Under the pieces are notes generated by a model. It was not told the origin of the DNA. It did not search any database and saw only the letters and a list, made by a program, of their open reading frames with translations. A stretch of 64,000 nucleotides of DNA from Polynucleobacter sp. HIN11. GTDB taxonomy: Bacteria; Pseudomonadota; Gammaproteobacteria; Burkholderiales; Burkholderiaceae. Location: positions 1,736,001-1,800,000 of the forward strand of contig NZ_AP028142.1 of the NCBI RefSeq assembly GCF_030297675.1, written 5' to 3'. Shown here piece after piece: positions 27,011 through 36,625 of the stretch. Every line of letters begins with the position of its first letter. Position 1 is the first letter of the stretch. The position numbers and the translations under genes are program-made.

Positions 27011-28518
27011 GCAATCCCTTCGGGTTTGCGCAAATGCCAATCGCTTGCTTGCTGATACTGGTGCGCAACTTGCAATAGTCGAGCCTCAGAGAAATAATTT
27101 CCAATCAATTGCATACCAATTGGCAATCCAGCGCTTGAGAATCCGCAGGGCGCACTCATCGCTGGCAAACCCGCCAAATTCGCTGACAAAGTGTATATAT
27201 CCTCAAGGTACATCTGTAAGGGATCTTTCGTCTTTTCACCCAGACCCCAAGCAACATCTGGAGCTACTGGCCCCAAAATCACATCACACTGAGTAAAGGC
27301 CTGTGCAAAATCTGCTGCGATGATGCGACGAATCTTCTGGGCTTGCAGATAGTAAGCGTCGTAATAACCGTGCGATAAGACATAACTACCAATTAAGATC
27401 CGTCGCTTCACTTCCGCACCAAAACCCTCACTACGGGAACGTTGATACATCTCTAATAAATCAGAGTACTCGCTCGCGCGATGACCATAACGCACCCCGT
27501 CGTAACGACTCAAGTTACTCGACGCTTCAGCGGGAGCTAAAACGTAATACACCGGGATTGATAGCTTAGTTTTTGGCAAACTCACTTCGCAAACAGCAGC
27601 GCCCAAAGACTGAAGCACCTCTTTAGCAGCTAGAACCGCTTGCGCTACATCGTGCGAAAGGCCTTCGGCAAAGAATTCTTTTGGCAAACCAATTCTTAGA
27701 CCAGTTAAGGGTTTTTTAGAATCTTCGCCCGACCAAGCTTGATTGAGAAAACGCCCATAGTCTTCGCCGCTATCAGCAAGGGATGTTGAATCGCGCGGAT
27801 CGTGCGTCGACATCGCGCTTAGTAATAGGGCGCAATCCTCGGCAGTTTTTCCAATTGGGCCCGCCTGATCCAATGAGGAGGCGTAAGCAATCATGCCGTA
27901 TCGTGAAACACGTCCATAGGTTGGCTTGATGCCGGTCAGGCCACAAAAAGCAGCGGGCTGGCGGATCGATCCACCGGTATCGGTTCCCGTCGCAATCGGC
28001 GCCAAACCTGCGGCAACTGCGACCGCTGAGCCGCCTGAAGAACCACCAGCAACCCGCTGTGTATTCCAAGGATTAAGTGCCGGCCCAAATGCTGAGTTCT
28101 CATTGGAGGAACCCATTGCAAATTCATCCATATTGGTTTTGCCTAGGCACACCATTCCTGCAGCCTTTGGATTATCTGCGTCTGGCAAGCCCAAACTTGC
28201 CACCACGGCTGCATCAAAAGGGCTTTTATAGCCTGCCAACATTTTTGAGGCGGCTGTGGTGGCCCATTCTTTGGTAACAAAGACATCTTTATGGGCAATC
28301 GGGATTCCGGTTAAGGGGCCAGTAACCCCTTGTGATATCAACTGATCAGCACGTCTGGCCTGCGCTCGCGTCTGATCTGGCAAAACATCAAGGTAGGCAT
28401 TTAGATGCTGATATTTTGTCATCCGCCCCAGAAAAAATTCACATAACTCTAGGCTGGATATTTCCTTACTAATCAATGACTTAGATAAGCTTTTTAGGGT
28501 TTGGTGCTGCCAATTCAT
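27007..28518 (-). CDS. gatA: Asp-tRNA(Asn)/Glu-tRNA(Gln) amidotransferase subunit A
   Basis: The glutaminase/amidase subunit of GatCAB, 503 residues from the chosen start MNWQHQTLKSLSKSL. This ATG overlaps the gatC stop by 4 bases, whereas longer forms run through gatC. The amidase signature is complete: the lysine in IAHKDVFVT, GGSSGGSAVAVAAGLAP, and TGTDTGGSIRQPAAFCG with the catalytic serine. It supplies ammonia from glutamine to GatB. Confidence 0.97.
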   Translation of the reverse strand: MNWQHQTLKSLSKSLISKEISSLELCEFFLGRMTKYQHLNAYLDVLPDQTRAQARRADQLISQGVTGPLTGIPIAHKDVFVTKEWATTAASKMLAGYKSPFDAAVVASLGLPDADNPKAAGMVCLGKTNMDEFAMGSSNENSAFGPALNPWNTQRVAGGSSGGSAVAVAAGLAPIATGTDTGGSIRQPAAFCGLTGIKPTYGRVSRYGMIAYASSLDQAGPIGKTAEDCALLLSAMSTHDPRDSTSLADSGEDYGRFLNQAWSGEDSKKPLTGLRIGLPKEFFAEGLSHDVAQAVLAAKEVLQSLGAAVCEVSLPKTKLSIPVYYVLAPAEASSNLSRYDGVRYGHRASEYSDLLEMYQRSRSEGFGAEVKRRILIGSYVLSHGYYDAYYLQAQKIRRIIAADFAQAFTQCDVILGPVAPDVAWGLGEKTKDPLQMYLEDIYTLSANLAGLPAMSAPCGFSSAGLPIGMQLIGNYFSEARLLQVAHQYQQASDWHLRKPEGIA

Positions 28519-28808
28519 TCGATCACCCTCGGGACCAAAAAGTAACCCTCGGCTTGGGCGGGTGCGTTCGCCATATTCTGTTCCCGCGTATTTGCCTCGG
28601 TGCATGCGTCGGCCCTCAAAGGCTGAGCCAAATCTTCTATAAACAAAATGGGGTGGGGCAAAGGCTCAATCTGCTCAGTATTGACCGCTTGCATTTGTTC
28701 GACGAGAGCAAAAACGGCCTCTAATTGTGGCAGCACTACCTCGGCTTCTGAGGCGCTTAACTCCAGGCGCGAGAGCTTCGCTATACGGTGAACTTCATTT
28801 ATATCCAT
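28515..28808 (-). CDS. gatC: Asp-tRNA(Asn)/Glu-tRNA(Gln) amidotransferase subunit C
   Basis: A 97-residue GatC, which stabilises the GatA-GatB complex. It begins MDINEVHRIAKLSRLELSA, the typical helical start, followed by LEAVFALVEQMQAVNTE and the ending EGYFLVPRVIE. It is the first gene of the gatCAB operon, with 4-base overlaps between the genes. It diverges from mreB, with 62 bases between starts that must hold both promoters. Confidence 0.95.
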   Translation of the reverse strand: MDINEVHRIAKLSRLELSASEAEVVLPQLEAVFALVEQMQAVNTEQIEPLPHPILFIEDLAQPLRADACTEANTREQNMANAPAQAEGYFLVPRVIE

Positions 28809-28870
28809 GGGGTGCTAGAGTATCATTTCATCTTTGAGCTAATTAATATTTCTATTTTCCCACTTACATT

Positions 28871-29914
28871 ATGTTTGGTCTCTTTCGTAGCTATTTTTCC
28901 AATGACCTAGCCATTGATCTAGGTACCGCAAACACCTTAATTTACATGCGTGATAAGGGCATTGTGCTTGATGAGCCCTCGGTGGTTGCGATCCGCCAAG
29001 AGGGTGGCCCAAATGCCAAAAAAACCATTTTGGCGGTGGGTCGTGAAGCAAAAAGCATGTTGGGTCGAGTGCCTGGAAACATCGAAGCAATTCGCCCTAT
29101 GAAAGATGGTGTGATTGCAGATTTCACTATTACCGAACAAATGCTCAAGCAATTTATCAAAATGGTTCACGAGAGCAAGCTATTAAAACCCAGCCCTCGA
29201 ATCATTATTTGTGTGCCCTGCGGTTCAACACAGGTTGAGCGTCGTGCGATTCGTGAGTCAGCTTTAGGTGCAGGAGCTTCTCAAGTATTTCTGATTGAAG
29301 AGCCAATGGCAGCTGCCATTGGTGCAGGGCTGCCAGTTTCTGAAGCTGCAGGATCCATGGTGGTTGACATCGGTGGCGGAACCACCGAAGTGGGTGTGAT
29401 GTCCTTAGGTGGCGTCGTTTACAAAGGTTCGGTTCGGGTTGGTGGAGATAAGTTCGATGAAGCAATTACGAATTACATCCGACGCAACTATGGGATGCTG
29501 ATTGGCGAACAAACGGCTGAAGCAGTTAAAAAAGCAATCGGTTCAGCCTTCCCGGGTGCAGAAGTTAAAGAGCTAGAAATCAAAGGTCGCAATATCTCAG
29601 AAGGTATTCCCCGTAGCTTTACTGTGACCAGCAATGAGATCCTAGAAGCATTAACTGATCCACTCAATCAAATTGTGACAGCGGTAAAAGCAGCTCTTGA
29701 GCAAACTCCGCCTGAGCTAGCTGCCGATATTGCTGAACGCGGCATTATGCTCACTGGCGGTGGTGCCTTGCTACGTGACCTCGATCGCCTTTTGATGGAA
29801 GAAACAGGCTTGCCAATCCATGTCGCAGAAGATCCTTTGACCTGTGTTGCTCGTGGTTGCGGCATTGCATTAGAGCGCATGGATAAATTAGGTGGAGTGT
29901 TCTCACAAGAATAG
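28871..29914 (+). CDS. mreB: Rod-shape actin homologue MreB
   Basis: A 347-residue bacterial actin that organises lateral cell-wall synthesis. The phosphate-1 motif is DLGTANTLIYM at about residues 17-27, phosphate-2 is MVVDIGGGTTEVGVMSLGG, and the adenosine motif is GIMLTGGGALL. The N-terminus MFGLFRSYFSNDLA is the usual amphipathic membrane anchor. It opens the mreB-mreC-mreD-mrdA-rodA operon, all on the plus strand with very short spacings. Confidence 0.97.
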   Translation: MFGLFRSYFSNDLAIDLGTANTLIYMRDKGIVLDEPSVVAIRQEGGPNAKKTILAVGREAKSMLGRVPGNIEAIRPMKDGVIADFTITEQMLKQFIKMVHESKLLKPSPRIIICVPCGSTQVERRAIRESALGAGASQVFLIEEPMAAAIGAGLPVSEAAGSMVVDIGGGTTEVGVMSLGGVVYKGSVRVGGDKFDEAITNYIRRNYGMLIGEQTAEAVKKAIGSAFPGAEVKELEIKGRNISEGIPRSFTVTSNEILEALTDPLNQIVTAVKAALEQTPPELAADIAERGIMLTGGGALLRDLDRLLMEETGLPIHVAEDPLTCVARGCGIALERMDKLGGVFSQE

Positions 29915-29937
29915 GCGGCTAAGCGCCGGAGCGGGCT

Positions 29938-30852
29938 GTGCAATATAGCGCCCCACCACTTTTCAAGCAAGGCATTCCAGCGCTTGCCAAATTAATTGCG
30001 TGCCTTGTAATTAGCCTGGCACTGATGATTATTGATTTTCAGATCAAATCGCTGGACTTTATTCGCAATCAAGTCAGCGTTGTTCTACGTCCATTGGAGC
30101 AGCTAATGCTCCTGCCTGGCTCGATGATTTCAGGAGGTAGTGACTATTTAACAAGTCGCAGCACGCTTGAAAAAGAAAATGAGGCTCTCAAGTTACGACA
30201 AGCAGAACTCTCCCTGCTAGCCAATCAATCCGCACTTCTGGCGATTGAAAATCAAAATCTTCGCAGCCTCTTAGATTTACAAAAAAAGGTGGCGTTCAAA
30301 ACTGTCCCTGTGGAAATTTTATTTAATCCACCCAACCCCGTCTCACAACGCGTCGTGATCAATCGGGGTGAAAACCAAGGCCTTCGATTAGGCTCACCCA
30401 TTGCCAATGACATGGGCATTCTCGGTCAAGTGGTTCGTCTGTATGACAATTCGGCCGAAGTATCTTTATTGGAAGATCGTGATTTTGCAGTCCCCGTTCT
30501 TGTCGCTCGCAATGGGCTTCGCGCTGCGGTGGTTGGAAGCGGACGTGGTCAATTATTGCAACTCCGTTACTTACCCGTAGCCAGCGATCTGGAAGTGGGC
30601 GACATTCTTTTAACGTCAGGGGTTGATGGGGTATATCCCCCAGGGTTTGCGGTGGCAGTAATTACCAAGATCGAGCGCAACCTTGATCAAAACTCAGCAA
30701 ATGTCTTCTGTAGTCCGATTGCTGAGGTCAATCGTCACCTCCAAGCACTTGCCTTAATCTACGATCCGCAGTTAGACGCCAAGCCAGCGTCTAACAGTAA
30801 TGCACCGTCATCGACCGGTCGACGACAAACGCGACCAAAGGGCCAGTTATGA
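29938..30852 (+). CDS. mreC: Rod-shape protein MreC
   Basis: A 304-residue elongasome protein with a GTG start. One N-terminal membrane segment (LIACLVISLALMIIDF) is followed by a coiled coil with LEKENEALKLRQAELSLLA (residues about 75-115). Then come the two beta domains, with VEILFNPPNPVSQRVVINRG and DILLTSGVDGVYPPGFAVA, the family signatures. A Ser/Asn-rich tail ends the protein. Its stop overlaps mreD by 4 bases. It links MreB to PBP2 in the periplasm. Confidence 0.95.
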   Translation: MQYSAPPLFKQGIPALAKLIACLVISLALMIIDFQIKSLDFIRNQVSVVLRPLEQLMLLPGSMISGGSDYLTSRSTLEKENEALKLRQAELSLLANQSALLAIENQNLRSLLDLQKKVAFKTVPVEILFNPPNPVSQRVVINRGENQGLRLGSPIANDMGILGQVVRLYDNSAEVSLLEDRDFAVPVLVARNGLRAAVVGSGRGQLLQLRYLPVASDLEVGDILLTSGVDGVYPPGFAVAVITKIERNLDQNSANVFCSPIAEVNRHLQALALIYDPQLDAKPASNSNAPSSTGRRQTRPKGQL

Positions 30853-31373
30853 TTGATTATCAGAGCGGCTACATTCTTCGTCCAGTCAAGCCACCCTTCA
30901 TTTACTTTAGCTTAGTCATCGCGCTGTTGCTGAATTTTTTACCGTGGGGCAATCATGCGTGGGTTCCAGACTGGCTCATTATTTGCATTGTATTTTGGAA
31001 TATTCATCAGCATCGCTTTGTTGGCGTGATTACCGCATTTGTATTTGGATTGGTGATGGATATTCATAGCGGGGCCTTGCTCGGGGTTCATGCCTTTAGT
31101 TACTCTCTGGTGGCATACATTGCAATTGCCTGGCATCACCGCATTACTGCTTTGCCTGTGACCACTCAAATCCTGAATGTATTTCCTATCTTTGCTTTAG
31201 TGTCTGTTTTTCCAGTCCTTGTGCTTTGGGCTCTAAATGAGCAAATCTATTGGTGGGGGCTTACAAGCCTTATCCAAGCGGCCATTGAGGCCTTGCTTTG
31301 GCCTCTCGCCAGCTATCTTTTGCTCTTGCCGCAACGACGACCGATTGATGTCGACCCACATCGACCTCTATAA
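30849..31373 (+). CDS. mreD: Rod-shape protein MreD
   Basis: A 174-residue inner-membrane protein with about five hydrophobic segments. VFGLVMDIHSGALLGVHAF is the conserved MreD block (G-L-x-x-D-x-x-x-G-x-x-x-G-x-x-A). Overlap with mreC by 4 bases and only 5 bases to mrdA confirm the operon position. It forms part of the elongasome with MreC. Confidence 0.93.
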   Translation: MIDYQSGYILRPVKPPFIYFSLVIALLLNFLPWGNHAWVPDWLIICIVFWNIHQHRFVGVITAFVFGLVMDIHSGALLGVHAFSYSLVAYIAIAWHHRITALPVTTQILNVFPIFALVSVFPVLVLWALNEQIYWWGLTSLIQAAIEALLWPLASYLLLLPQRRPIDVDPHRPL

Positions 31374-31378
31374 GCTGC

Positions 31379-33289
31379 ATGTCCTCAATTAAAAAACCCG
31401 ATCTCTATTCGTTTCAGGAGCGAGCGCGGATCGCAATCATCTTCGTAGGCGTCTGTTTTGGCTTACTCGTCGTCCGCTTATTTTGGTTACAAATTGTTAG
31501 TCACCAGCAATATTCAACGCTTGCTGAGAGTAATCGGATTGCGATTGTCCCAGTTCCCGCTAATCGTGGCTTACTGATTGATCGCAATGGCATTGTGATT
31601 GGACGTAATTATTCAGCGCTAACGCTAGAGGTGGACGCCTCTCAAATTAAAGGAAATGTTGATGATTTAATTAATCAACTATCTGAGATTATTCAGATTA
31701 GCCCAAGAGATCGTCGCAACTTTAAGCGCGCCTTGGAAGATTCTCGAAACATGGGTACTTTTCCATTACGCTCCATGTTGACTGAAGCTGAGATGGCTCG
31801 ATTTCTAGCAAATCGCTATCGCTTTCCGGGTGTCGATGTCAGTGCACGTAATTTTCGTGAATACCCATACAACGAATTAGCCTCCCATCTGATTGGATAC
31901 ATTGGGCGAGTCTCACAAAAAGATAAGGAGCGGATGCAAAATGAGCTTGAGGCTACGAAAGGCAGTCAAGACCCTTATGCGCTTCAAGGCGCGTTCTTGC
32001 CTGGCATTCAATATGTTGGGAAGATTGGCATTGAACAAACGTATGAAAGGGTCTTACGCGGCGTTCCAGGCTACGACGAGGTTGAAATCACCGCTGGTGG
32101 GAAGCCTGTGCGCACTCTATCAAGTAGGCCATCCATCCCTGGCAAAAACGTCATTCTGTCGATTGACATTAAATTGCAAGCCTTGGTTGAACAGCTTTAC
32201 GGTAACTATCGTGGGGCATTTGTCGCCATTGAACCTGAAACGGGCGATATTCTCGCCTTCGTTTCAAAACCGAATTTCAATCCCAATGATTTTGTCGAAG
32301 GCATTGATCCTGTGACTTGGAAGGAATTGAATGAATCCAAGGAAAAGCCGCTCTATAACCGACCTTTGAAAGGAATTTATCCTCCCGCATCAACCTATAA
32401 GCCCTTTATGGCACTCGCGGCCCTTGAGCTCAATAAGCGCAAGCCTGAAGATGCGATTGCCGATCCAGGGTTTTTTACATTTGGCAATAATACCTTTCGT
32501 GATATTAAGGTGGGTGGTCATGGGATGGTGAATATGGAGAAATCTCTAGTGGAGTCTTGCGATACCTACTACTACCTGTTAGCGCGCGACATGGGCGTCA
32601 ACATGATGCATGATTTTATGAAGCCATTTGGCTTTGGTCAGCTTACAGGAATTGACCTGGAAGGAGAAGCAAAAGGCGTATTACCGTCGACGGAATGGAA
32701 AAAAACTGCTTTTAAGAAGCCTGAACAACAAAAGTGGTTCGAAGGCGAAACCATCTCACTCGGAATTGGGCAGGGATATAACGCGTTTACGATTTTGCAA
32801 TTAGCGCACGGACTCGCCAATATGCTCAACTACGGTGTCGTGATGAAGCCTCACATTGCAAAGGCGATTGAAGATCCATTTACACGCCAAAAAGAACTCA
32901 CAACACCCAAAGAAAGTTATCGCATTACCCTCAAACCCGAAAATGTTGAAATCATCAAAAAGGCAATGGCGGAAACCAATAAAACGGGTACATCAGCAGC
33001 ATCATTCCGTGGCGCGGCCTACACCTCCGGTGGCAAAACGGGAACGGCCCAAGTCTTCAGTTTGAACTCAAAAAAGTATAACCATGCCTCAACCCCTGAG
33101 TTTCTGCGCGACCATGCTTTATTCGTGGCATACGCGCCTAACGACAAACCCAAAATTGCCATTGCAATGATCGTTGAAAATGCGGGCTTTGGCTCTACGC
33201 AAGCCGCGCCGATTGCTCGTAAAGCACTTGATTACTACATCGATGGTAAATGGCCTAAGGAGATTCCGGAATGGAAAAGAGTGCCTTAG
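31379..33289 (+). CDS. mrdA: Penicillin-binding protein 2 (elongation transpeptidase)
   Basis: A 636-residue class B PBP that cross-links peptidoglycan during elongation. A membrane anchor is at about residues 17-40 (IAIIFVGVCFGLLVVRLFWL). The N-terminal pedestal begins NRGLLIDRNGIVIGRN. The active-site S-T-Y-K is S338-K341 (PPASTYKPF), the SxN motif appears as S393-C394-D395 in VESCDTYYY (usual for PBP2), and the K-T-G-T is in SGGKTGTAQ. The gene overlaps rodA by 19 bases. Confidence 0.96.
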   Translation: MSSIKKPDLYSFQERARIAIIFVGVCFGLLVVRLFWLQIVSHQQYSTLAESNRIAIVPVPANRGLLIDRNGIVIGRNYSALTLEVDASQIKGNVDDLINQLSEIIQISPRDRRNFKRALEDSRNMGTFPLRSMLTEAEMARFLANRYRFPGVDVSARNFREYPYNELASHLIGYIGRVSQKDKERMQNELEATKGSQDPYALQGAFLPGIQYVGKIGIEQTYERVLRGVPGYDEVEITAGGKPVRTLSSRPSIPGKNVILSIDIKLQALVEQLYGNYRGAFVAIEPETGDILAFVSKPNFNPNDFVEGIDPVTWKELNESKEKPLYNRPLKGIYPPASTYKPFMALAALELNKRKPEDAIADPGFFTFGNNTFRDIKVGGHGMVNMEKSLVESCDTYYYLLARDMGVNMMHDFMKPFGFGQLTGIDLEGEAKGVLPSTEWKKTAFKKPEQQKWFEGETISLGIGQGYNAFTILQLAHGLANMLNYGVVMKPHIAKAIEDPFTRQKELTTPKESYRITLKPENVEIIKKAMAETNKTGTSAASFRGAAYTSGGKTGTAQVFSLNSKKYNHASTPEFLRDHALFVAYAPNDKPKIAIAMIVENAGFGSTQAAPIARKALDYYIDGKWPKEIPEWKRVP

Positions 33290-34422
33290 TCCGACTCAAA
33301 TTATTACTCTCGCAAGCCTTTAGTGGTTTTGATCCTCGTCTGGGCCTCATTTTCTTAGCCCTTGCCCTAATTAGTTTCTTTGTCTTTTTATCGGCAGGCC
33401 AGGGAACGCCCGTAGCGCTTATCGATCAGGTCCGCAACCTGCTAATTGCCTTTGTGATTATGTGGCTGGTTTCACAGATTCCGCCCAAATGGCTAGAGAT
33501 AGCTGCGATTTGGGTATACGGCATTGGCATTGCTCTGCTAATTGCTGTTGCTCTTTTTGGATTGGTTAAAAAGGGGGCAAGGCGCTGGATTAATGTTGGT
33601 ATTGTGATTCAGCCATCCGAGATCATGAAGATCGCGGTACCGCTGATGCTCGCCTGGTATTTCCAGAAACGCGAGGGCATTCGTTCGGGGTTTGATTATT
33701 TAGTGGCAGCGCTATTGTTGGCCTTACCAGTATTTTTGATTGCCCGTCAACCTGATTTAGGAACCTCTTTGTTGGTGCTTGCCTCTGGCCTTTATGTGAT
33801 TATTTTGGCGGGCCTTCCTTGGCGTTGGATCATTCCTGTGGTGGCGATTGGCACAATTGCGATTCTTTTACTAGTTGTATTTAGTGGCAGCATTTGTGCT
33901 CCTGACGTCAATTGGCCATTGATTCGGGAGTATCAAAAAAATAGGGTTTGTACATTGCTAGACCCATCAAGCGATCCCCTTGGAAAGGGCTTTCATACCA
34001 TTCAGGCCGTCATTGCGGTTGGTGCTGGTGGGTTTTTTGGCAAAGGCTGGCGCGAAGGAACTCAATCTCATTTGGAGTTTATTCCTGAAAAACATACTGA
34101 CTTTGTGTTTGCCGTTTTTGCTGAAGAGTTTGGATTTCTTGGCAATGTTCTTTTGATCCTACTCTTTTTTGCACTGATTAAGCGTGGCTTGGCGATCTCA
34201 GTCAATGCACCTACTTTGTTTACGCGCCTCTTGGGAGGCGCTATCAGCATGATCTTTTTCACCTATGCCTTTGTCAATATCGGCATGGTCACTGGACTCC
34301 TACCCGTAGTAGGCGTCCCCCTCCCGCTCCTTAGCTATGGCGGCACAGCCCTTGTCACGCTTGGGTTTGGGGCTGGTATCTTGATGAGCATTCATCGCCA
34401 TCGACGACTCGTACAAAGCTAA
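33271..34422 (+). CDS. rodA: Peptidoglycan glycosyltransferase RodA
   Basis: A 383-residue SEDS-family membrane glycosyltransferase that polymerises glycan strands together with PBP2. ARRWINVGIVIQPSEIMKIA is the conserved SEDS stretch, RQPDLGTSLLV carries the catalytic aspartate, and GFLGNVLLI plus PLPLLSYGGTALVTLGFGAG are C-terminal signatures. About ten membrane segments can be seen. The start lies within the last 19 bases of mrdA. It ends the rod-shape operon; a hairpin at 34,448-34,467 follows. Confidence 0.96.
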   Translation: MEKSALVRLKLLLSQAFSGFDPRLGLIFLALALISFFVFLSAGQGTPVALIDQVRNLLIAFVIMWLVSQIPPKWLEIAAIWVYGIGIALLIAVALFGLVKKGARRWINVGIVIQPSEIMKIAVPLMLAWYFQKREGIRSGFDYLVAALLLALPVFLIARQPDLGTSLLVLASGLYVIILAGLPWRWIIPVVAIGTIAILLLVVFSGSICAPDVNWPLIREYQKNRVCTLLDPSSDPLGKGFHTIQAVIAVGAGGFFGKGWREGTQSHLEFIPEKHTDFVFAVFAEEFGFLGNVLLILLFFALIKRGLAISVNAPTLFTRLLGGAISMIFFTYAFVNIGMVTGLLPVVGVPLPLLSYGGTALVTLGFGAGILMSIHRHRRLVQS

Positions 34423-34447
34423 GTAGTAACAAAAAACGGCAATAAAA

Positions 34448-34467
34448 AACCCAGCCGAAGCTGGGTT
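34448..34467 (-). terminator. Rho-independent terminator after HU gene (minus strand)
   Basis: A perfect 8-bp stem AACCCAGC/GCTGGGTT with a 4-base loop lies between the convergent rodA and HU genes. On the minus strand it is followed by a run of T (TTTTTTATT), so it best serves the HU gene. On the plus strand the downstream bases are not T-rich, so a role for rodA is weaker. Confidence 0.85.
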
Positions 34468-34486
34468 GATAAGAGATTGCTCTCGA

Positions 34487-34771
34487 TTACTTTTTACGCT
34501 TATTCACAGCGTCTTTAAATGCCTTGCCAGCAGAAAACTTCACAGTCTTGGAAGCGGCAATTTTGAGAGGCTCACCAGTTTTTGGATTGCGGCCCATGCG
34601 AGCAGCACGTTTGCCAGAAGCAAATGTTCCAAAACCAATTAATTGCACCGAGTCACCTTTGGTTACTGCTTTGATGATGTGCTCAATAGCAGAATTCAAT
34701 GCGTACTCTGCTTTTGCTTTAGAAATCTCGGCATCGTCAGCAATTGCTGCGATTAAGTCTGCTTTATTCAA
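34487..34771 (-). CDS. hupB: DNA-binding protein HU
   Basis: A 94-residue HU/IHF-family protein. It begins MNKADLIAAIADDAEISKAK, and the DNA-binding arm is GFGTFASGKRAARMGRNPKTGEPLKI, typical of HU rather than IHF. It is slightly longer than the usual 90 residues because of a basic tail (NKRKK). Transcribed alone, with a strong terminator just downstream. Naming as the beta form is by similarity to the single HU of related bacteria. Confidence 0.93.
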   Translation of the reverse strand: MNKADLIAAIADDAEISKAKAEYALNSAIEHIIKAVTKGDSVQLIGFGTFASGKRAARMGRNPKTGEPLKIAASKTVKFSAGKAFKDAVNKRKK

Positions 34772-34895
34772 GTGAAGCTCCTTGTTGATTGTTCATTGTG
34801 TCGCGCACATGCGCTGACGCAATTGTAAACACAAAATGTTATAAAAATAAATAATCTTTTGAAAAAAATTGGCCGCGGAGCCTTTTAGGATATGA

Positions 34896-35258
34896 CTAAT
34901 CCAAAACGACCAAGTCAACGACAAAATACTGGGTTTCTGCAAAACAATTCGTCGGTAAACCAACGTGCTGCTCATACTGCAATGCAACTTTACGCCCCAT
35001 ATTGGCGTTAATCTTATTGGCAACGGCATCATCACGCACCGAAAAGAAGAACTTTTCAGACATGGTTCCTGGCATCGAGACCATCGCTAACTCGCCTTCC
35101 CAGGTCTTACAGAGCCAGCCCCGTTTAGAGAACTTTTGCACATAGCCGGCTCGTTCGCCCTCCGCATAGCTCCAATGAAGCATTAAATAGGTATAGCCGG
35201 CAGTTAAAACGCCGCCAATCAGAATTAAAATAAGGAGTGATCGAAAGAAACGTGCCAT
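34896..35258 (-). CDS. Conserved hypothetical membrane-anchored protein
   Basis: A 120-residue protein with one N-terminal membrane segment (LLILILIGGVLTAGYTYLML) and a soluble part outside it. SYAEGERAGYVQKFSKRGWLCKTWEGELAM is a striking conserved-looking stretch that I have seen in hypothetical proteins of many bacteria, but I cannot give a function. Two cysteines (CKTW and NCFAE) may pair in the periplasm. It is isolated: HU lies 124 bases away and the cytochrome gene diverges from it. Confidence 0.75.
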   Translation of the reverse strand: MARFFRSLLILILIGGVLTAGYTYLMLHWSYAEGERAGYVQKFSKRGWLCKTWEGELAMVSMPGTMSEKFFFSVRDDAVANKINANMGRKVALQYEQHVGLPTNCFAETQYFVVDLVVLD

Positions 35259-35318
35259 ATAAGTTACTGAATTAAAAAGCTATCTTACTGGATTAAATTG
35301 ACCAAAGAGGATGAGTTC

Positions 35319-35714
35319 ATGATGCGCCCCATTACAGCTTCGTATTTATTTAGCGTCAGCACCTTGCTTATATTTCCAGGTGTCTCATTGGCCAACACGG
35401 GTGAGTCGACTTATCAGCAAGTTTGCGCCAGCTGTCATACTCCCGGAGTGGCGGGGGCTCCGAGGCTGGGCGACAAAGCAAAATGGGCAAAGCTAATTAA
35501 AGAAGGTCAGGTTCAGATTACGGCCCATGGCTACGTTGGGGTTCGTGGCATGCCCGCCAAGGGGGGGAAGCCGGATTTGAGCGCCAGTGATTTTGCGGCA
35601 TCGGTTGTCTATATGGCCAATCAGGCGGGTGCAAACTGGAATAATCCAGATGATGCCATGTTGAAAAAAATCGATGCGGAAATCCAACGTCGACAGGCAC
35701 AGCTTCGTAAATAG
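35319..35714 (+). CDS. Periplasmic cytochrome c (class I, c5-like)
   Basis: About 131 residues from the ATG MMRPITASYLF, which has AGAGG 8 bases upstream; a TTG seven codons earlier is less likely. A signal peptide ends near SLANTG. The heme-binding C-x-x-C-H is QVCASCHTPG, and the axial methionine is probably in RGMPAKGG, a c5-type placement with DFAASVVYMANQAG as the final helix. It would shuttle electrons in the periplasm; the partner oxidase is not in the window. A hydroxylase gene follows after 8 bases. Confidence 0.88.
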   Translation: MMRPITASYLFSVSTLLIFPGVSLANTGESTYQQVCASCHTPGVAGAPRLGDKAKWAKLIKEGQVQITAHGYVGVRGMPAKGGKPDLSASDFAASVVYMANQAGANWNNPDDAMLKKIDAEIQRRQAQLRK

Positions 35715-35722
35715 GAATCGGC

Positions 35723-36625
35723 ATGGAGATTCGGCATAGTATTTTTCTGGTCTTTTTGGGGTCGGCACTATTTATTTATTTTCGGGGTAAGGTACGCTTT
35801 GGTCTATTGCGCTCCCTCACTGATTATGTGGTGTTATTGGCGCCCATCAACACATTGATTTATTTGTTTTCAAAAGTAGGACGTAGCGCCTACCTACCCG
35901 TTAATCAATTCCCAGAATTACAGCCCCTAAAAGATCGCTGGCAAATCATCCGGGATGAAGCCTTGGCGCTTCAAGATAGCGGGCAAATTCGTCAAGCAAC
36001 TGGCTATAACGATATTGGCTTTAATTCGTTTTTTCGTACTGGCTGGAAGCGTTTTTATTTATATTGGTACGGCAAAGATCTCCCGTCGGCCGAAGAGTCC
36101 TGCCCCCAAACAGTAGCGCTCCTTAAATCGATCCCAAGCATCAAAGCGGCTATGTTTGCTTCATTGCCGCCTGGAGCAAAATTGGTTCGCCATCGGGACC
36201 CCTATGCCGGATCATTGCGCTACCACTTAGGGCTTGTAACCCCAAACAGCCCAAAGTGTTTTATTGATGTCGATGGTGAACCCTATTATTGGAAAGATGG
36301 CGAAGCGGTTGTATTTGACGAAACCTACATCCACTTTGCGGCCAACAATACTGAACATCAACGGATTGTCTTGTTTTGCGATATTGAAAGGCCATTGCAT
36401 ACCAAAATCATGCGAAGCTTTAATCGCTGGTTTGGTTTACAAGTGATGAGTGCGGCAGCCTCACAAAATGTTGAGGGCGAGTCACTCGGTTTTGTGAATG
36501 TTCTCTTTACCTATTTTTATCGGCTGCGGATGCAGGCCAAAAAGCTGAAGGCCTCACACCGAGGGATCTATTACATTGCTAAGTGGGTGTTAATTATTGG
36601 CCTTATTTGGTTGATTTTTTGGTAA
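35723..36625 (+). CDS. Aspartyl/asparaginyl beta-hydroxylase family protein, LpxO-like
   Basis: A 300-residue Fe(II)/2-oxoglutarate dioxygenase. The first metal histidine is probably in KLVRHRDPYAGSLRYHLGL, and the second in FDETYIHFAANNTEHQRIVLFCD, with the arginine for 2-oxoglutarate in the same block. Membrane segments at the N-terminus (HSIFLVFLGSALFIYF) and C-terminus (WVLIIGLIWLIFW) match LpxO, which hydroxylates a lipid A acyl chain at the inner membrane. The substrate is an inference from that layout and from the two LpxL genes in the window. It shares one base with the next gene (TAATG). Confidence 0.85.
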   Translation: MEIRHSIFLVFLGSALFIYFRGKVRFGLLRSLTDYVVLLAPINTLIYLFSKVGRSAYLPVNQFPELQPLKDRWQIIRDEALALQDSGQIRQATGYNDIGFNSFFRTGWKRFYLYWYGKDLPSAEESCPQTVALLKSIPSIKAAMFASLPPGAKLVRHRDPYAGSLRYHLGLVTPNSPKCFIDVDGEPYYWKDGEAVVFDETYIHFAANNTEHQRIVLFCDIERPLHTKIMRSFNRWFGLQVMSAAASQNVEGESLGFVNVLFTYFYRLRMQAKKLKASHRGIYYIAKWVLIIGLIWLIFW